Assembly (NCBI RefSeq): GCF_000981805.1 | Contig: NZ_CP011132.1 | Coordinates: 372,001-436,000 of the forward strand | Source of the DNA: Citrobacter amalonaticus Y19 | GTDB taxonomy: Bacteria > Pseudomonadota > Gammaproteobacteria > Enterobacterales > Enterobacteriaceae | Direction of reading: 5' to 3' | Length of the DNA stretch: 64,000 bases | Shown here: positions 35,020 through 44,764 of the stretch, in pieces | How positions within the stretch are numbered: the first letter of the stretch is position 1 | Layout of the letters: each line of letters begins with the position of its first letter | The notes under the pieces: generated by a model | The model's input: only the letters and a program-made list of their open reading frames with translations | Database searches by the model: none | What the model was told of the DNA's origin: nothing | Program-made: the position numbers and the translations under genes

Positions 35020-35490
35020 ATGAACATTATTGAAGCTAACGTTGCTACTCCGGACGCTCGCGTCGCCATCACCATTGCGCGTTTCAACAACTTTATCAAT
35101 GACAGCCTGCTGGAAGGTGCGATTGACGCCCTGAAACGCATTGGTCAGGTCAAAGATGAAAACATTACCGTCGTTTGGGTTCCTGGTGCCTACGAACTGC
35201 CGCTGGCAGCGGGCGCACTGGCGAAAACCGGTAAATATGACGCGGTGATTGCGCTGGGTACGGTTATTCGTGGCGGCACAGCTCACTTCGAATATGTCGC
35301 TGGCGGTGCAAGCAATGGCCTGGCGCATGTCGCTCAGGAAAGCGAAATTCCGGTCGCCTTTGGCGTCCTGACCACCGAAAGCATTGAACAAGCTATCGAA
35401 CGTGCTGGCACCAAAGCTGGCAACAAAGGCGCGGAAGCTGCACTGACCGCGCTTGAAATGATTAATGTATTGAAAGCCATCAAGGCCTGA
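35020..35490 (+). CDS. ribE: 6,7-dimethyl-8-ribityllumazine synthase RibE
   Basis: Penultimate riboflavin step, forming lumazine; assembles as an icosahedral 60-mer in relatives. It has 156 residues from the ATG at 35020 (MNIIEANVATPDARVAI), with AAGGAAG upstream. Phosphate and substrate motifs GAYELPLAAGAL, ALGTVIRGGTAHFEYV and the catalytic His near residue 88 are present. Also called ribH in other bacteria. Confidence 0.98.
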   Translation: MNIIEANVATPDARVAITIARFNNFINDSLLEGAIDALKRIGQVKDENITVVWVPGAYELPLAAGALAKTGKYDAVIALGTVIRGGTAHFEYVAGGASNGLAHVAQESEIPVAFGVLTTESIEQAIERAGTKAGNKGAEAALTALEMINVLKAIKA

Positions 35491-35510
35491 TTTTTTGTAA
35501 GGGGAAATCC

Positions 35511-35930
35511 GTGAAACCTGCTGCTCGTCGCCGCGCCCGTGAGTGTGCCGTTCAGGCGCTCTACTCCTGGCAGTTGTCCCAGAACGACATCGCTGATGTT
35601 GAATACCAGTTCCTGGCAGAACAGGACGTAAAAGATGTTGACGTCCTGTACTTCCGTGAACTGCTGTCCGGGGTAGCGACTAACAGCGCGTACCTGGATG
35701 GCCTGATGAAGCCTTATCTGTCTCGTCTGCTGGAAGAGTTGGGTCAGGTGGAAAAAGCCGTACTGCGCATTGCACTGTTCGAGCTGTCTAAACGCAGTGA
35801 TGTGCCATACAAAGTGGCCATCAACGAAGCCATCGAACTGGCGAAAACGTTCGGTGCGGAAGACAGCCACAAGTTCGTCAATGGCGTTCTGGATAAAGCA
35901 GCGCCTGCGATTCGCCCCAACAAAAAGTAA
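35511..35930 (+). CDS. nusB: Transcription antitermination factor NusB
   Basis: All-helical RNA-binding protein of 139 residues that, with NusE (S10), recognises boxA in rRNA leaders. GTG start (MKPAARRRARECAVQALYSWQLS) behind AAGGGGA, 20 bases after ribE. The N-terminal Arg-rich stretch binds RNA. INEAIELAKTFGAEDSHKFVNGVLD is the conserved C-terminal core. Confidence 0.98.
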   Translation: MKPAARRRARECAVQALYSWQLSQNDIADVEYQFLAEQDVKDVDVLYFRELLSGVATNSAYLDGLMKPYLSRLLEELGQVEKAVLRIALFELSKRSDVPYKVAINEAIELAKTFGAEDSHKFVNGVLDKAAPAIRPNKK

Positions 35931-36006
35931 TCACCAGGCCGTCAGCGAAGTGGAAGCGATTCCTCTCCCCTGGCGGCTTTTTCATTTTTCTGCTGAGGCA
36001 TAACGT

Positions 36007-36984
36007 ATGGCATGCGGCGAGTTTTCCCTGATTGCCCGTTATTTTGACCGTGTCAGAAGCTCTCGTCTTGACGTCGAAACCGGTATTGGCGACGACTGTG
36101 CACTTCTGAACATCCCCGATAAACAGACGCTGGCGATCAGCACCGATACGCTAGTGGCGGGCAACCATTTCCTGTCTGACATTGATCCTGCCGATCTGGC
36201 GTACAAAGCGCTGGCGGTGAACTTAAGCGATCTGGCGGCAATGGGCGCCGATCCGGCGTGGTTGACGCTGGCGATCACCTTGCCTGAGGTGGACGAGCGC
36301 TGGCTGGAAACCTTCAGCGACAGTCTGTTTGATCTTCTGAATTACTACGGTATGCAACTGATTGGCGGCGACACCACGCGGGGTCCGCTGTCGATGACGT
36401 TGGGTATCCACGGTTTTGTTCCTGCCGGACGCGCGCTGAAACGCGGCGGGGCGAAGCCGGGCGACTGGATCTACGTGACCGGCACGCCGGGCGATAGCGC
36501 CGCGGGTCTGGCAATATTGTTGAACCGCTTGCAGGTCGCCGATGCGGCCGACCGCGAATATCTGCTTAAACGTCATCTGCGTCCGACGCCGCGTATTCTA
36601 CAGGGCCAGGCGCTGCGCGATCTGGCCAGTGCGGCGATTGATCTCTCTGACGGGCTGATTTCCGATCTTGGGCATATTGTTAACGCCAGCGCCTGCGGCG
36701 CGCGCGTCGATCTCGATACGCTGCCCTGGTCAGACGCGATGACGCGCCACGTCGAACCCGAACAGGCGCTGCGCTGGGCGCTGTCTGGCGGCGAAGACTA
36801 CGAGCTATGCTTTACGGTACCGGAACTGAATCGCGGCGCGCTCGAGGTGGCAATGGGCCAGCTTGGCGTCCCCTTTACCTGCATTGGGCAGATGAGCGCG
36901 GATGTGGAAGGGATTCATTTCATGCGTGACGGAAAGCCTGTCATTGTTGACTGGAAAGGATATGACCATTTTGCCACGCCATAA
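36007..36984 (+). CDS. thiL: Thiamine-monophosphate kinase ThiL
   Basis: ATP-dependent last step to thiamine diphosphate. It has 325 residues starting MACGEFSLIARYFDRV. Metal/ATP motifs GIGDDCALL, STDTLVAGNHF, GGDTTRGPLS and AIDLSDGLISDLGH fit the PurM/ThiL fold. Its end overlaps pgpA by 23 bases. Confidence 0.98.
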   Translation: MACGEFSLIARYFDRVRSSRLDVETGIGDDCALLNIPDKQTLAISTDTLVAGNHFLSDIDPADLAYKALAVNLSDLAAMGADPAWLTLAITLPEVDERWLETFSDSLFDLLNYYGMQLIGGDTTRGPLSMTLGIHGFVPAGRALKRGGAKPGDWIYVTGTPGDSAAGLAILLNRLQVADAADREYLLKRHLRPTPRILQGQALRDLASAAIDLSDGLISDLGHIVNASACGARVDLDTLPWSDAMTRHVEPEQALRWALSGGEDYELCFTVPELNRGALEVAMGQLGVPFTCIGQMSADVEGIHFMRDGKPVIVDWKGYDHFATP

Positions 36985-37477
36985 AGATGTCGCCAAAAGC
37001 CGCCTGAATCTGCTTAACCCATGGCATTTACTGGCTACCGGATTTGGTAGCGGTCTCAGCCCGATTGTTCCCGGCACGATGGGATCGCTGGCGGCGATCC
37101 CCTTCTGGTATCTGATGACCTTTCTGCCGTGGCAGCTCTATTCGCTGGTGGTGATGCTGGGGATCTGTATCGGCGTCTATCTTTGCCATCAAACGGCAAA
37201 GGACATGGGCGTGCACGATCACGGCAGCATCGTCTGGGATGAGTTCATCGGAATGTGGATCACGCTCATGGCGCTGCCGACCAACGACTGGCAGTGGGTC
37301 GCCGCCGGGTTTGTGATTTTCCGTATTCTTGATATGTGGAAGCCATGGCCGATCCGCTGGTTCGATCGCAATGTGCATGGCGGGATGGGGATCATGGTGG
37401 ACGATATTGTCGCCGGGGTGATTTCCGCCGGGATCCTCTATTTCATCGGACATCACTGGCCGGTTGGTCTGATTTAG
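36962..37477 (+). CDS. pgpA: Phosphatidylglycerophosphatase A
   Basis: Inner-membrane phosphatase that makes phosphatidylglycerol. It has 171 residues from the ATG at 36962 (MTILPRHKDVAKSRLNLLN), inside the thiL end. An upstream in-frame ATG at 36902 is deep in thiL. Three or four hydrophobic segments, GSGLSPIVPGTMGS, and the metal-binding pair IVWDEFIGMW and GGMGIMVDDIVAG are visible. A BIME repeat follows. Confidence 0.97.
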   Translation: MTILPRHKDVAKSRLNLLNPWHLLATGFGSGLSPIVPGTMGSLAAIPFWYLMTFLPWQLYSLVVMLGICIGVYLCHQTAKDMGVHDHGSIVWDEFIGMWITLMALPTNDWQWVAAGFVIFRILDMWKPWPIRWFDRNVHGGMGIMVDDIVAGVISAGILYFIGHHWPVGLI

Positions 37478-37482
37478 CGATG

Positions 37483-37570
37483 TGCCGGATGGCGCTGCGC
37501 TTAACCGGCCTACCCGGTATGACGTCCGTATTTTGTAGGCCGGATAAGGCGGTTACGCCGTCATCCGGCA
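37483..37570. repeat. BIME (REP cluster) between pgpA and yajO
   Basis: GCCGGATGGCGCTGCGC, then TAGGCCGGATAAGGCG, then GCCGTCATCCGGC: several REP units in opposing orientations. It lies between convergent genes and may protect or end both transcripts. Confidence 0.85.
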
Positions 37571-37577
37571 CGCTTTC

Positions 37578-38552
37578 TTATTTATATCCGGCTACGGGAT
37601 GCGGCTTATACGGCGTTTCCAGTTCGGCGATGTGCTCGGGCTTCAGCGTGAGATCCACGGCATTCAGCAACTCATCCAACTGTTCTTCCCGTGACGAGCC
37701 GATGATCGGCGCGGCAATGCCCGGTTTGCTTAACAGCCACGCCAGCGCCACCTGAGCACGCGTCGCGCCAAGCTCTTCGCTCACGCCAGCCAGCCGCGCG
37801 GCAATCTGCGCATCGTTTTCGTCGCTTTCGCTATACAGCTTTTTCCCTACTTCATCAGAGACCAGGCGTGCCGTGGTTTCTCCCCATGGACGTGTCAGAC
37901 GCCCTCTGGCCAATGGGCTCCACGGGATCACCGCCACGCCTTCCTGATAGCACAGTGGCAGCATTTCACGCTCTTCCTCGCGATAGATCAGGTTATAGTG
38001 ATCCTGCATGCTAATAAACTGCGCCCAGCCGTGCTGTTTTTGCAGCGCCAGCGCCTGGGCAAACTGCGACGCATGCATTGACGACGCGCCGATATAACGC
38101 GCCTTACCGGCTTTGACCACATCGTTTAACGCTTCCAGCGTCTCTTCAATCGGCGTGTTGTAATCCCAGCGGTGAATTTGCAGGATATCGACGTAGTCCA
38201 TCCCCAGTCGTCTCAGACTGTCATCAATAGAACGCAGAATTTGCGCGCGGGATAATCCTTCTGGCAGGTCATCCACCCGATTAAACACTTTGGTGGCGAC
38301 GACGACCTCATCACGGCGAGCGAAATCGCGCAGTGCGCGACCGACAATCTCTTCGCTGCTGCCGGCTGAGTAGTTGTTTGAGGTATCGAAGAAGTTAATG
38401 CCGCCTTCAAGAGCGCGCTGGATGATAGGGCGACTACTCTCTTCGGGAAGCGTCCAGGCGTGGTTGCCGCGATTCGGCTCGCCGAACGTCATGCAGCCCA
38501 GACAAAGGCGGGAAACCCGAAGGTCCGTTTTTCCTAAGATGTTGTATTGCAT
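37578..38552 (-). CDS. yajO: Aldo-keto reductase YajO
   Basis: NADPH-dependent aldo-keto reductase of 324 residues. The catalytic tetrad is complete: D56 and Y61 (FDTSNNYSAG), K88 (VATKVF) and H127 (LQIHRWD). In E. coli, altered yajO can supply 1-deoxyxylulose 5-phosphate without Dxs, which is suggestive given its place beside dxs. The natural substrate is uncertain. It lies 56 bases downstream of dxs on the same strand. Confidence 0.95.
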   Translation of the reverse strand: MQYNILGKTDLRVSRLCLGCMTFGEPNRGNHAWTLPEESSRPIIQRALEGGINFFDTSNNYSAGSSEEIVGRALRDFARRDEVVVATKVFNRVDDLPEGLSRAQILRSIDDSLRRLGMDYVDILQIHRWDYNTPIEETLEALNDVVKAGKARYIGASSMHASQFAQALALQKQHGWAQFISMQDHYNLIYREEEREMLPLCYQEGVAVIPWSPLARGRLTRPWGETTARLVSDEVGKKLYSESDENDAQIAARLAGVSEELGATRAQVALAWLLSKPGIAAPIIGSSREEQLDELLNAVDLTLKPEHIAELETPYKPHPVAGYK

Positions 38553-38608
38553 TCTTTCGCTCCTGTTATGCTCGTTATGGGTTAAGCATAGCAGGAGCGA
38601 AGAGGGGA

Positions 38609-40471
<1,863 letters not shown>

Positions 40472-40539
40472 CAGAGACTCATCGTTTGTTTACCCAAATT
40501 ACAGTGTATCCGCTGCAATTTATTGCTCAGGGTAGTCAA

Positions 40540-41439
40540 TTATTTATTACGCTGGATTATGTAGTCCGCTAGCGCTTCCAGTGCCGAGGTATCGAGTGAC
40601 TGTGCGGCCAGTTGGTTTAGCGACTGGCGAGCCTCTGCGATTAAATCCCGGGCTTTATTTCGGGCTTGCTCAAGACCCAGAAGTGCAGGATAGGTACTTT
40701 TGCCAAGCTGCTGGTCGGCACCCTGACGTTTACCCAACGTTGCAGTATCGCCCACCACATCCAGAATGTCATCCTGAACCTGGAATGCCAGACCGATACT
40801 TTCTGCGTATCTGTCGAGTATCGGCAGGGCATTTCTGCCGTTTTCTCCGGCAGTTAACGCACCCAAGCGAACCGCGGCGCGAATCAGTGCGCCGGTCTTA
40901 TGACGATGGATTTTCTCCAGCGCCTCCAGCGGCACCTGTTTACCTTCAGCGGCGAGATCCAACGCCTGACCGCCGCACATTCCGGCGATTCCGCTGGCGT
41001 TCGCCAGTTCGGAAATCATCGCGATCCGATCGCGGTCAGCGACTTCCGGCATCGGGGCGTCGCTGATAATCGAGAACGCCAGCGTTTGCAGGGCATCGCC
41101 CGCCAGAATCGCATTCGCCTCTCCAAACTTGATGTGACAGGTCGGCAGGCCACGACGCAGATCGTCATCGTCCATCGCGGGCAGATCGTCATGGATCAGC
41201 GAGTATGCATGAATGCACTCAACGGCGGCTGCCGGGGCATCCAGCGTGCTCAGGCTGATACCAAACATCTGACCGGTCGCGTACACCAGAAACGGACGCA
41301 GACGTTTACCGCCTAATAATGCGCCATACTGCATGGTTTCGACCACGGGAGTGTTCTGAAAGGGCAGTGGGGCAATAAAACGGCTCAGCGCCTGGTTGGC
41401 CTGTTCAACGCAGGCCTGAAGCTGCTGCGAAAAATCCAT
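40540..41439 (-). CDS. ispA: Farnesyl diphosphate synthase IspA
   Basis: Adds isopentenyl units to make geranyl and farnesyl diphosphate. It has 299 residues. First Asp-rich motif D84-D90 (HDDLPAMDDDDLRRG) and second motif D223-D227 (QVQDDILDVVG). The ATG directly abuts the xseB stop codon (TAA-ATG), so translation is probably coupled. Confidence 0.99.
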   Translation of the reverse strand: MDFSQQLQACVEQANQALSRFIAPLPFQNTPVVETMQYGALLGGKRLRPFLVYATGQMFGISLSTLDAPAAAVECIHAYSLIHDDLPAMDDDDLRRGLPTCHIKFGEANAILAGDALQTLAFSIISDAPMPEVADRDRIAMISELANASGIAGMCGGQALDLAAEGKQVPLEALEKIHRHKTGALIRAAVRLGALTAGENGRNALPILDRYAESIGLAFQVQDDILDVVGDTATLGKRQGADQQLGKSTYPALLGLEQARNKARDLIAEARQSLNQLAAQSLDTSALEALADYIIQRNK

Positions 41440-41682
41440 TTACTCGTTATCCGCTGTAAAAGGCGTAGGAGATGCGTCTTCATTGTCAGACAGCAGGATT
41501 TGCACACGCTGTTCAGCTTGTTGCAATTTCACCTGACCCTGACGTGCCAACTGCACGCCACGTTCGAATTCGTTCAGCGCTTCTTCCAGCGGTAGATCGC
41601 CACTTTCCAGACGCGTTACAATTTGCTCCAGCTCGTTCAGCGACGTTTCAAAGCTGACCGGCGCCTCATTTTTCTTCGCCAT
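41440..41682 (-). CDS. xseB: Exonuclease VII small subunit XseB
   Basis: 80-residue helical subunit that binds the large XseA subunit of exonuclease VII, a single-strand DNA nuclease. Core LNELEQIVTRLESGDLPLEEALNEFERGVQLARQ is split here: key segments ELEQIVTRLESGDLPLEEAL and FERGVQLAR. First gene of the xseB-ispA-dxs run, divergent from thiI across 254 bases. Confidence 0.98.
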   Translation of the reverse strand: MAKKNEAPVSFETSLNELEQIVTRLESGDLPLEEALNEFERGVQLARQGQVKLQQAEQRVQILLSDNEDASPTPFTADNE

Positions 41683-41936
41683 AATAAATGTCTGACTCTC
41701 AGTATTTTCAGCCCTGATATGGTAACGGACTCAGAGCAATTATCAAACTTACCCATCATACTTCAGGCTGCCTGTACGTTGGCTGCACGCGAATTATTTA
41801 GGGTATAACGCGCAATGTGCACAGGAATCGCGTGATAGTGGTATACTTCCGCGCCTGGATGCAGCCGCTTAACGGGGTTGCTGTACTATTTCTCCAATAC
41901 AAGCCGTAACTGGCTTGCTAAAGAACCATTGCCGCC

Positions 41937-43385
41937 ATGAAGTTTATCATTAAATTGTTCCCGGAAATCACCATCAAAAGCCAATCTGTGCGTTTGCGCT
42001 TTATAAAAATGCTGACCGGGAACATTCGTAACGTTTTAAAGCACTATGATGAGACCCTCGCCGTTGTCCGCCACTGGGATAACATCGAAGTTCGCGCGAA
42101 AGATGAAAACCAGCGTCTGGCTATCCGTGACGCGCTGACCCGTATTCCGGGGATTCACCACATTCTCGAAGTCGAAGACGTGCCGTTTACCGACATGCAC
42201 GACATTTTCGAAAAGGCGCTGGTGCAATACCGCGAACAGCTGGAAGGCAAAACCTTCTGCGTGCGCGTTAAACGTCGCGGTAAACATGAGTTTAGCTCTA
42301 TCGATGTGGAACGTTACGTGGGCGGCGGTTTAAACCAGCATATTGAATCGGCGCGCGTGAAGCTGACCCACCCGGATGTCACTGTCCACCTGGAAGTGGA
42401 AGATGACCGTCTTCTGCTGATTAAAGGGCGTTACGAAGGGATCGGCGGTTTCCCGATCGGTACTCAGGAAGATGTGCTATCGCTGATCTCCGGCGGCTTC
42501 GACTCCGGCGTTTCCAGCTACATGCTGATGCGTCGCGGCTGTCGCGTTCACTACTGCTTCTTTAACCTCGGCGGCGCGGCGCATGAAATCGGCGTTCGTC
42601 AGGTGGCGCACTATCTGTGGAACCGCTTCGGCAGCTCGCATCGCGTGCGCTTTGTCGCCATCAACTTTGAACCGGTGGTCGGAGAGATCCTCGAGAAAGT
42701 TGATGACGGCCAGATGGGCGTGGTGCTCAAACGTATGATGGTTCGCGCGGCGTCGAAAGTGGCGGAGCGCTATGGCGTGCAGGCGCTGGTCACCGGCGAA
42801 GCGCTGGGTCAGGTCTCCAGCCAGACGCTGACCAACCTGCGTCTGATCGATAACGTCTCCGATACGCTGATTCTGCGTCCGCTGATTTCTTACGATAAAG
42901 AGCACATCATCAACCTGGCGCGCCAGATTGGGACTGAAGACTTTGCCCGTACCATGCCGGAGTATTGCGGCGTGATTTCAAAAAGCCCGACGGTGAAAGC
43001 CATCAAGGCGAAGATTGAAGCGGAAGAAGAGAATTTTGACTTCAGTATCCTCGATAAGGTGGTTGAAGAAGCCAGCAACGTGGATATTCGCGAAATTGCG
43101 CAGCAGACTCAGCAGGACGTGGTGGAAGTCGAAACCGTCAGCGGTTTTGGCCCGAACGACGTGATTCTGGATATCCGTTCTATCGACGAGCAGGATGATA
43201 AGCCGCTGAAGGTGGAAGGCGTGGATGTGGTTTCACTGCCGTTCTACAAGCTGAGCACTCAATTCGGCGATCTCGACCAGAATAAAACCTGGCTGCTGTG
43301 GTGCGAGCGCGGCGTGATGAGCCGATTGCAGGCGCTGTATCTGCGCGAGCAGGGCTTTGAGAATGTGAAGGTGTATCGCCCGTAA
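41937..43385 (+). CDS. thiI: tRNA 4-thiouridine synthase / thiamine sulfur carrier ThiI
   Basis: Adenylates U8 of tRNA and transfers persulfide sulfur to make s4U; the rhodanese domain also supplies ThiS-thiocarboxylate. It has 482 residues: N-terminal ferredoxin-like and THUMP region (1-165), PP-loop SGGFDSGV with D189, C344 (PEYCGVIS) and catalytic persulfide C456 (LLWCERG). All key cysteines are present. Beyond its 3' end the E. coli order is broken by an insertion. Confidence 0.98.
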   Translation: MKFIIKLFPEITIKSQSVRLRFIKMLTGNIRNVLKHYDETLAVVRHWDNIEVRAKDENQRLAIRDALTRIPGIHHILEVEDVPFTDMHDIFEKALVQYREQLEGKTFCVRVKRRGKHEFSSIDVERYVGGGLNQHIESARVKLTHPDVTVHLEVEDDRLLLIKGRYEGIGGFPIGTQEDVLSLISGGFDSGVSSYMLMRRGCRVHYCFFNLGGAAHEIGVRQVAHYLWNRFGSSHRVRFVAINFEPVVGEILEKVDDGQMGVVLKRMMVRAASKVAERYGVQALVTGEALGQVSSQTLTNLRLIDNVSDTLILRPLISYDKEHIINLARQIGTEDFARTMPEYCGVISKSPTVKAIKAKIEAEEENFDFSILDKVVEEASNVDIREIAQQTQQDVVEVETVSGFGPNDVILDIRSIDEQDDKPLKVEGVDVVSLPFYKLSTQFGDLDQNKTWLLWCERGVMSRLQALYLREQGFENVKVYRP

Positions 43386-43904
43386 CTCCAGAAGATCAAC
43401 ATGCAGGCGTGGTGCATTCGCCTTATGCCGTCTGCCTGTCGGGTCGGGGCCGAGCCTGCATCCTTGCAGGCCGTCCTCTGCGCCCGCTTCCCTGCGCCCG
43501 CCCCCGGTCAGCCGCCAACGCCTCATCGATTTTCACGCCGGACCGGGGTGTCGCTTCAGCATTCTGCTATTCAGTGATTTCCGTTTTGCTGTTTAACCAA
43601 CATCTCAGAGGGTCAGGTGGGGAGTGGTCCGGCTGAAAATTGCCGACGTGTTTCCGGAGGGTCGGGGGAACCCGCAGGGATGCGGGTTCAGGGCGCGCGA
43701 AGCAGGGATGCTGAGTCGCGCCCGACCCGGTAGCCTGGAGGAATAAGCGGAGGGTATCGCGAAGCGACAATTTTCCTGCCGGGAGCCTGGATTGTTAAGG
43801 AGGCGGCGACGAGTCTCCTTAACACGTTCACGGGTGTCGTTACACCAGAGAAGCGGCGAACGCAAGGTGAACGTAGCCCCTCACCGCCGGTGGCATATGC
43901 ATCC
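43386..43904. other. GC-rich, palindrome-dense non-coding block
   Basis: About 520 bases with no credible gene. Perfect hairpins: 43454-43460/43465-43471 (GCCTGCA, loop TCCT), 43669-43676/43681-43688 (AACCCGCA, loop GGGA), 43793-43802/43815-43824 (TGTTAAGGAG, 12-base loop) and 43833-43837/43842-43846. An outer stem GGGTCGGG (43659-43666) / CCCGACCC (43721-43728) encloses two hairpins whose loops both read GCAGGGATGC. It looks like a structured RNA or a palindromic repeat family. Confidence 0.6.
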
Positions 43905-44594
43905 CTAAAGATGAAGCGCGTCGACGCTTCTCACTAACTGCCCGGCAATCTGCGAGATGACGTCTGTACTGAAGAACCCCATCGTCACGGCAATCGCCAC
44001 CAGATCTCCCTTTTCATTGCGTAGCGGACAGGCAATCGACTGTGCGCCTGGGATCCCCTGCGTCGGATTGTAGCGCACCGCATAGCCCTGAGCCTGTATC
44101 TGTGCAATCAGTTGTTCCTGCGCCTTATTCTGCGGCTGATAGCCGGAAAAACTCATGAACACCTGACCTGCCGAACTGGCGTGAAGCGGAACGGGCGTAT
44201 TGGGCAGAAAATCGATATCCACATTACGGAAGCTGCGATTGTAGTGCTTCAGCACTAATCCGCCCTCCGTCGCAACCACGACGCCGGTGGAATGGTTAAA
44301 GGTATCGCGAAAGGCGATCAGCGCCGCATTGAGTTCGCTAATGGGACAGCGAGTGGCCGACGGATTGCCCGCCATCTGAAGCAGGGTCGACCCAAGACAA
44401 TAGAGCCCTTTTTCGTTTTGTCCCAGCATTCCGGAACGGCAAAGTGAGACCAGATACTTGTGTAAACGACTCTTGGACAAGTTGCATCCCATGGCGATAT
44501 CGATGGCCCGCGCCTGACCGTTTTGACTGGCAACAAACGTCAGAATGTTGACGGCGATATCAACCGAATTGACCCCTTGTGATGTTTCAGCCAT
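43905..44594 (-). CDS. IclR-family transcription regulator
   Basis: 229-residue regulator. The start is the ATG at 44594 (MAETSQGVNSVDIAVNILTF); a longer in-frame reading to 44882 runs across the divergent promoter and into the next gene. The N-terminal winged helix (about 8-70) has ARAIDIAMGCNLSKSRLHKYLVSL. The C-terminal effector domain (about 85-229) has ASSAGQVFMSF and GIPGAQSIACPLRN. It is divergent from the molybdoenzyme operon and probably controls it. Effector unknown. Confidence 0.88.
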   Translation of the reverse strand: MAETSQGVNSVDIAVNILTFVASQNGQARAIDIAMGCNLSKSRLHKYLVSLCRSGMLGQNEKGLYCLGSTLLQMAGNPSATRCPISELNAALIAFRDTFNHSTGVVVATEGGLVLKHYNRSFRNVDIDFLPNTPVPLHASSAGQVFMSFSGYQPQNKAQEQLIAQIQAQGYAVRYNPTQGIPGAQSIACPLRNEKGDLVAIAVTMGFFSTDVISQIAGQLVRSVDALHL

Positions 44595-44694
44595 ATGCGT
44601 TCTCTTGATTAATTCTCCACGATTATACCATTGCGGCAGAAATCCTGACTGTCTTCGCAATTCAAAATGACCGTTACGCCTAAATGGCGCGATC

Positions 44695-44708
44695 TTGACC
44701 TCTCTCAA
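44695..44708. promoter_or_regulatory. FNR-like site upstream of the molybdoenzyme operon
   Basis: TTGAC-CTCT-CTCAA matches 8 of the 10 conserved bases of the FNR box TTGAT-N4-ATCAA, with symmetrical changes. It is centred 63 bases before the preferred start at 44765. Position fits a class II FNR promoter if transcription starts near 44743, but no clear -10 is seen. Tentative. Confidence 0.4.
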
Positions 44709-44764
44709 GTTAATTATTGGTGAACCTGGGTTAACTAATAATGAACTTTTTTCGAGGCAAGAAC

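Noticed and set aside
43409..43865. Short open frames of 67 to 97 residues on both strands in the GC-rich block after thiI
   Set aside because: No ribosome sites or recognisable motifs, and the codon positions are dominated by the palindromes, so the block is treated as non-coding.
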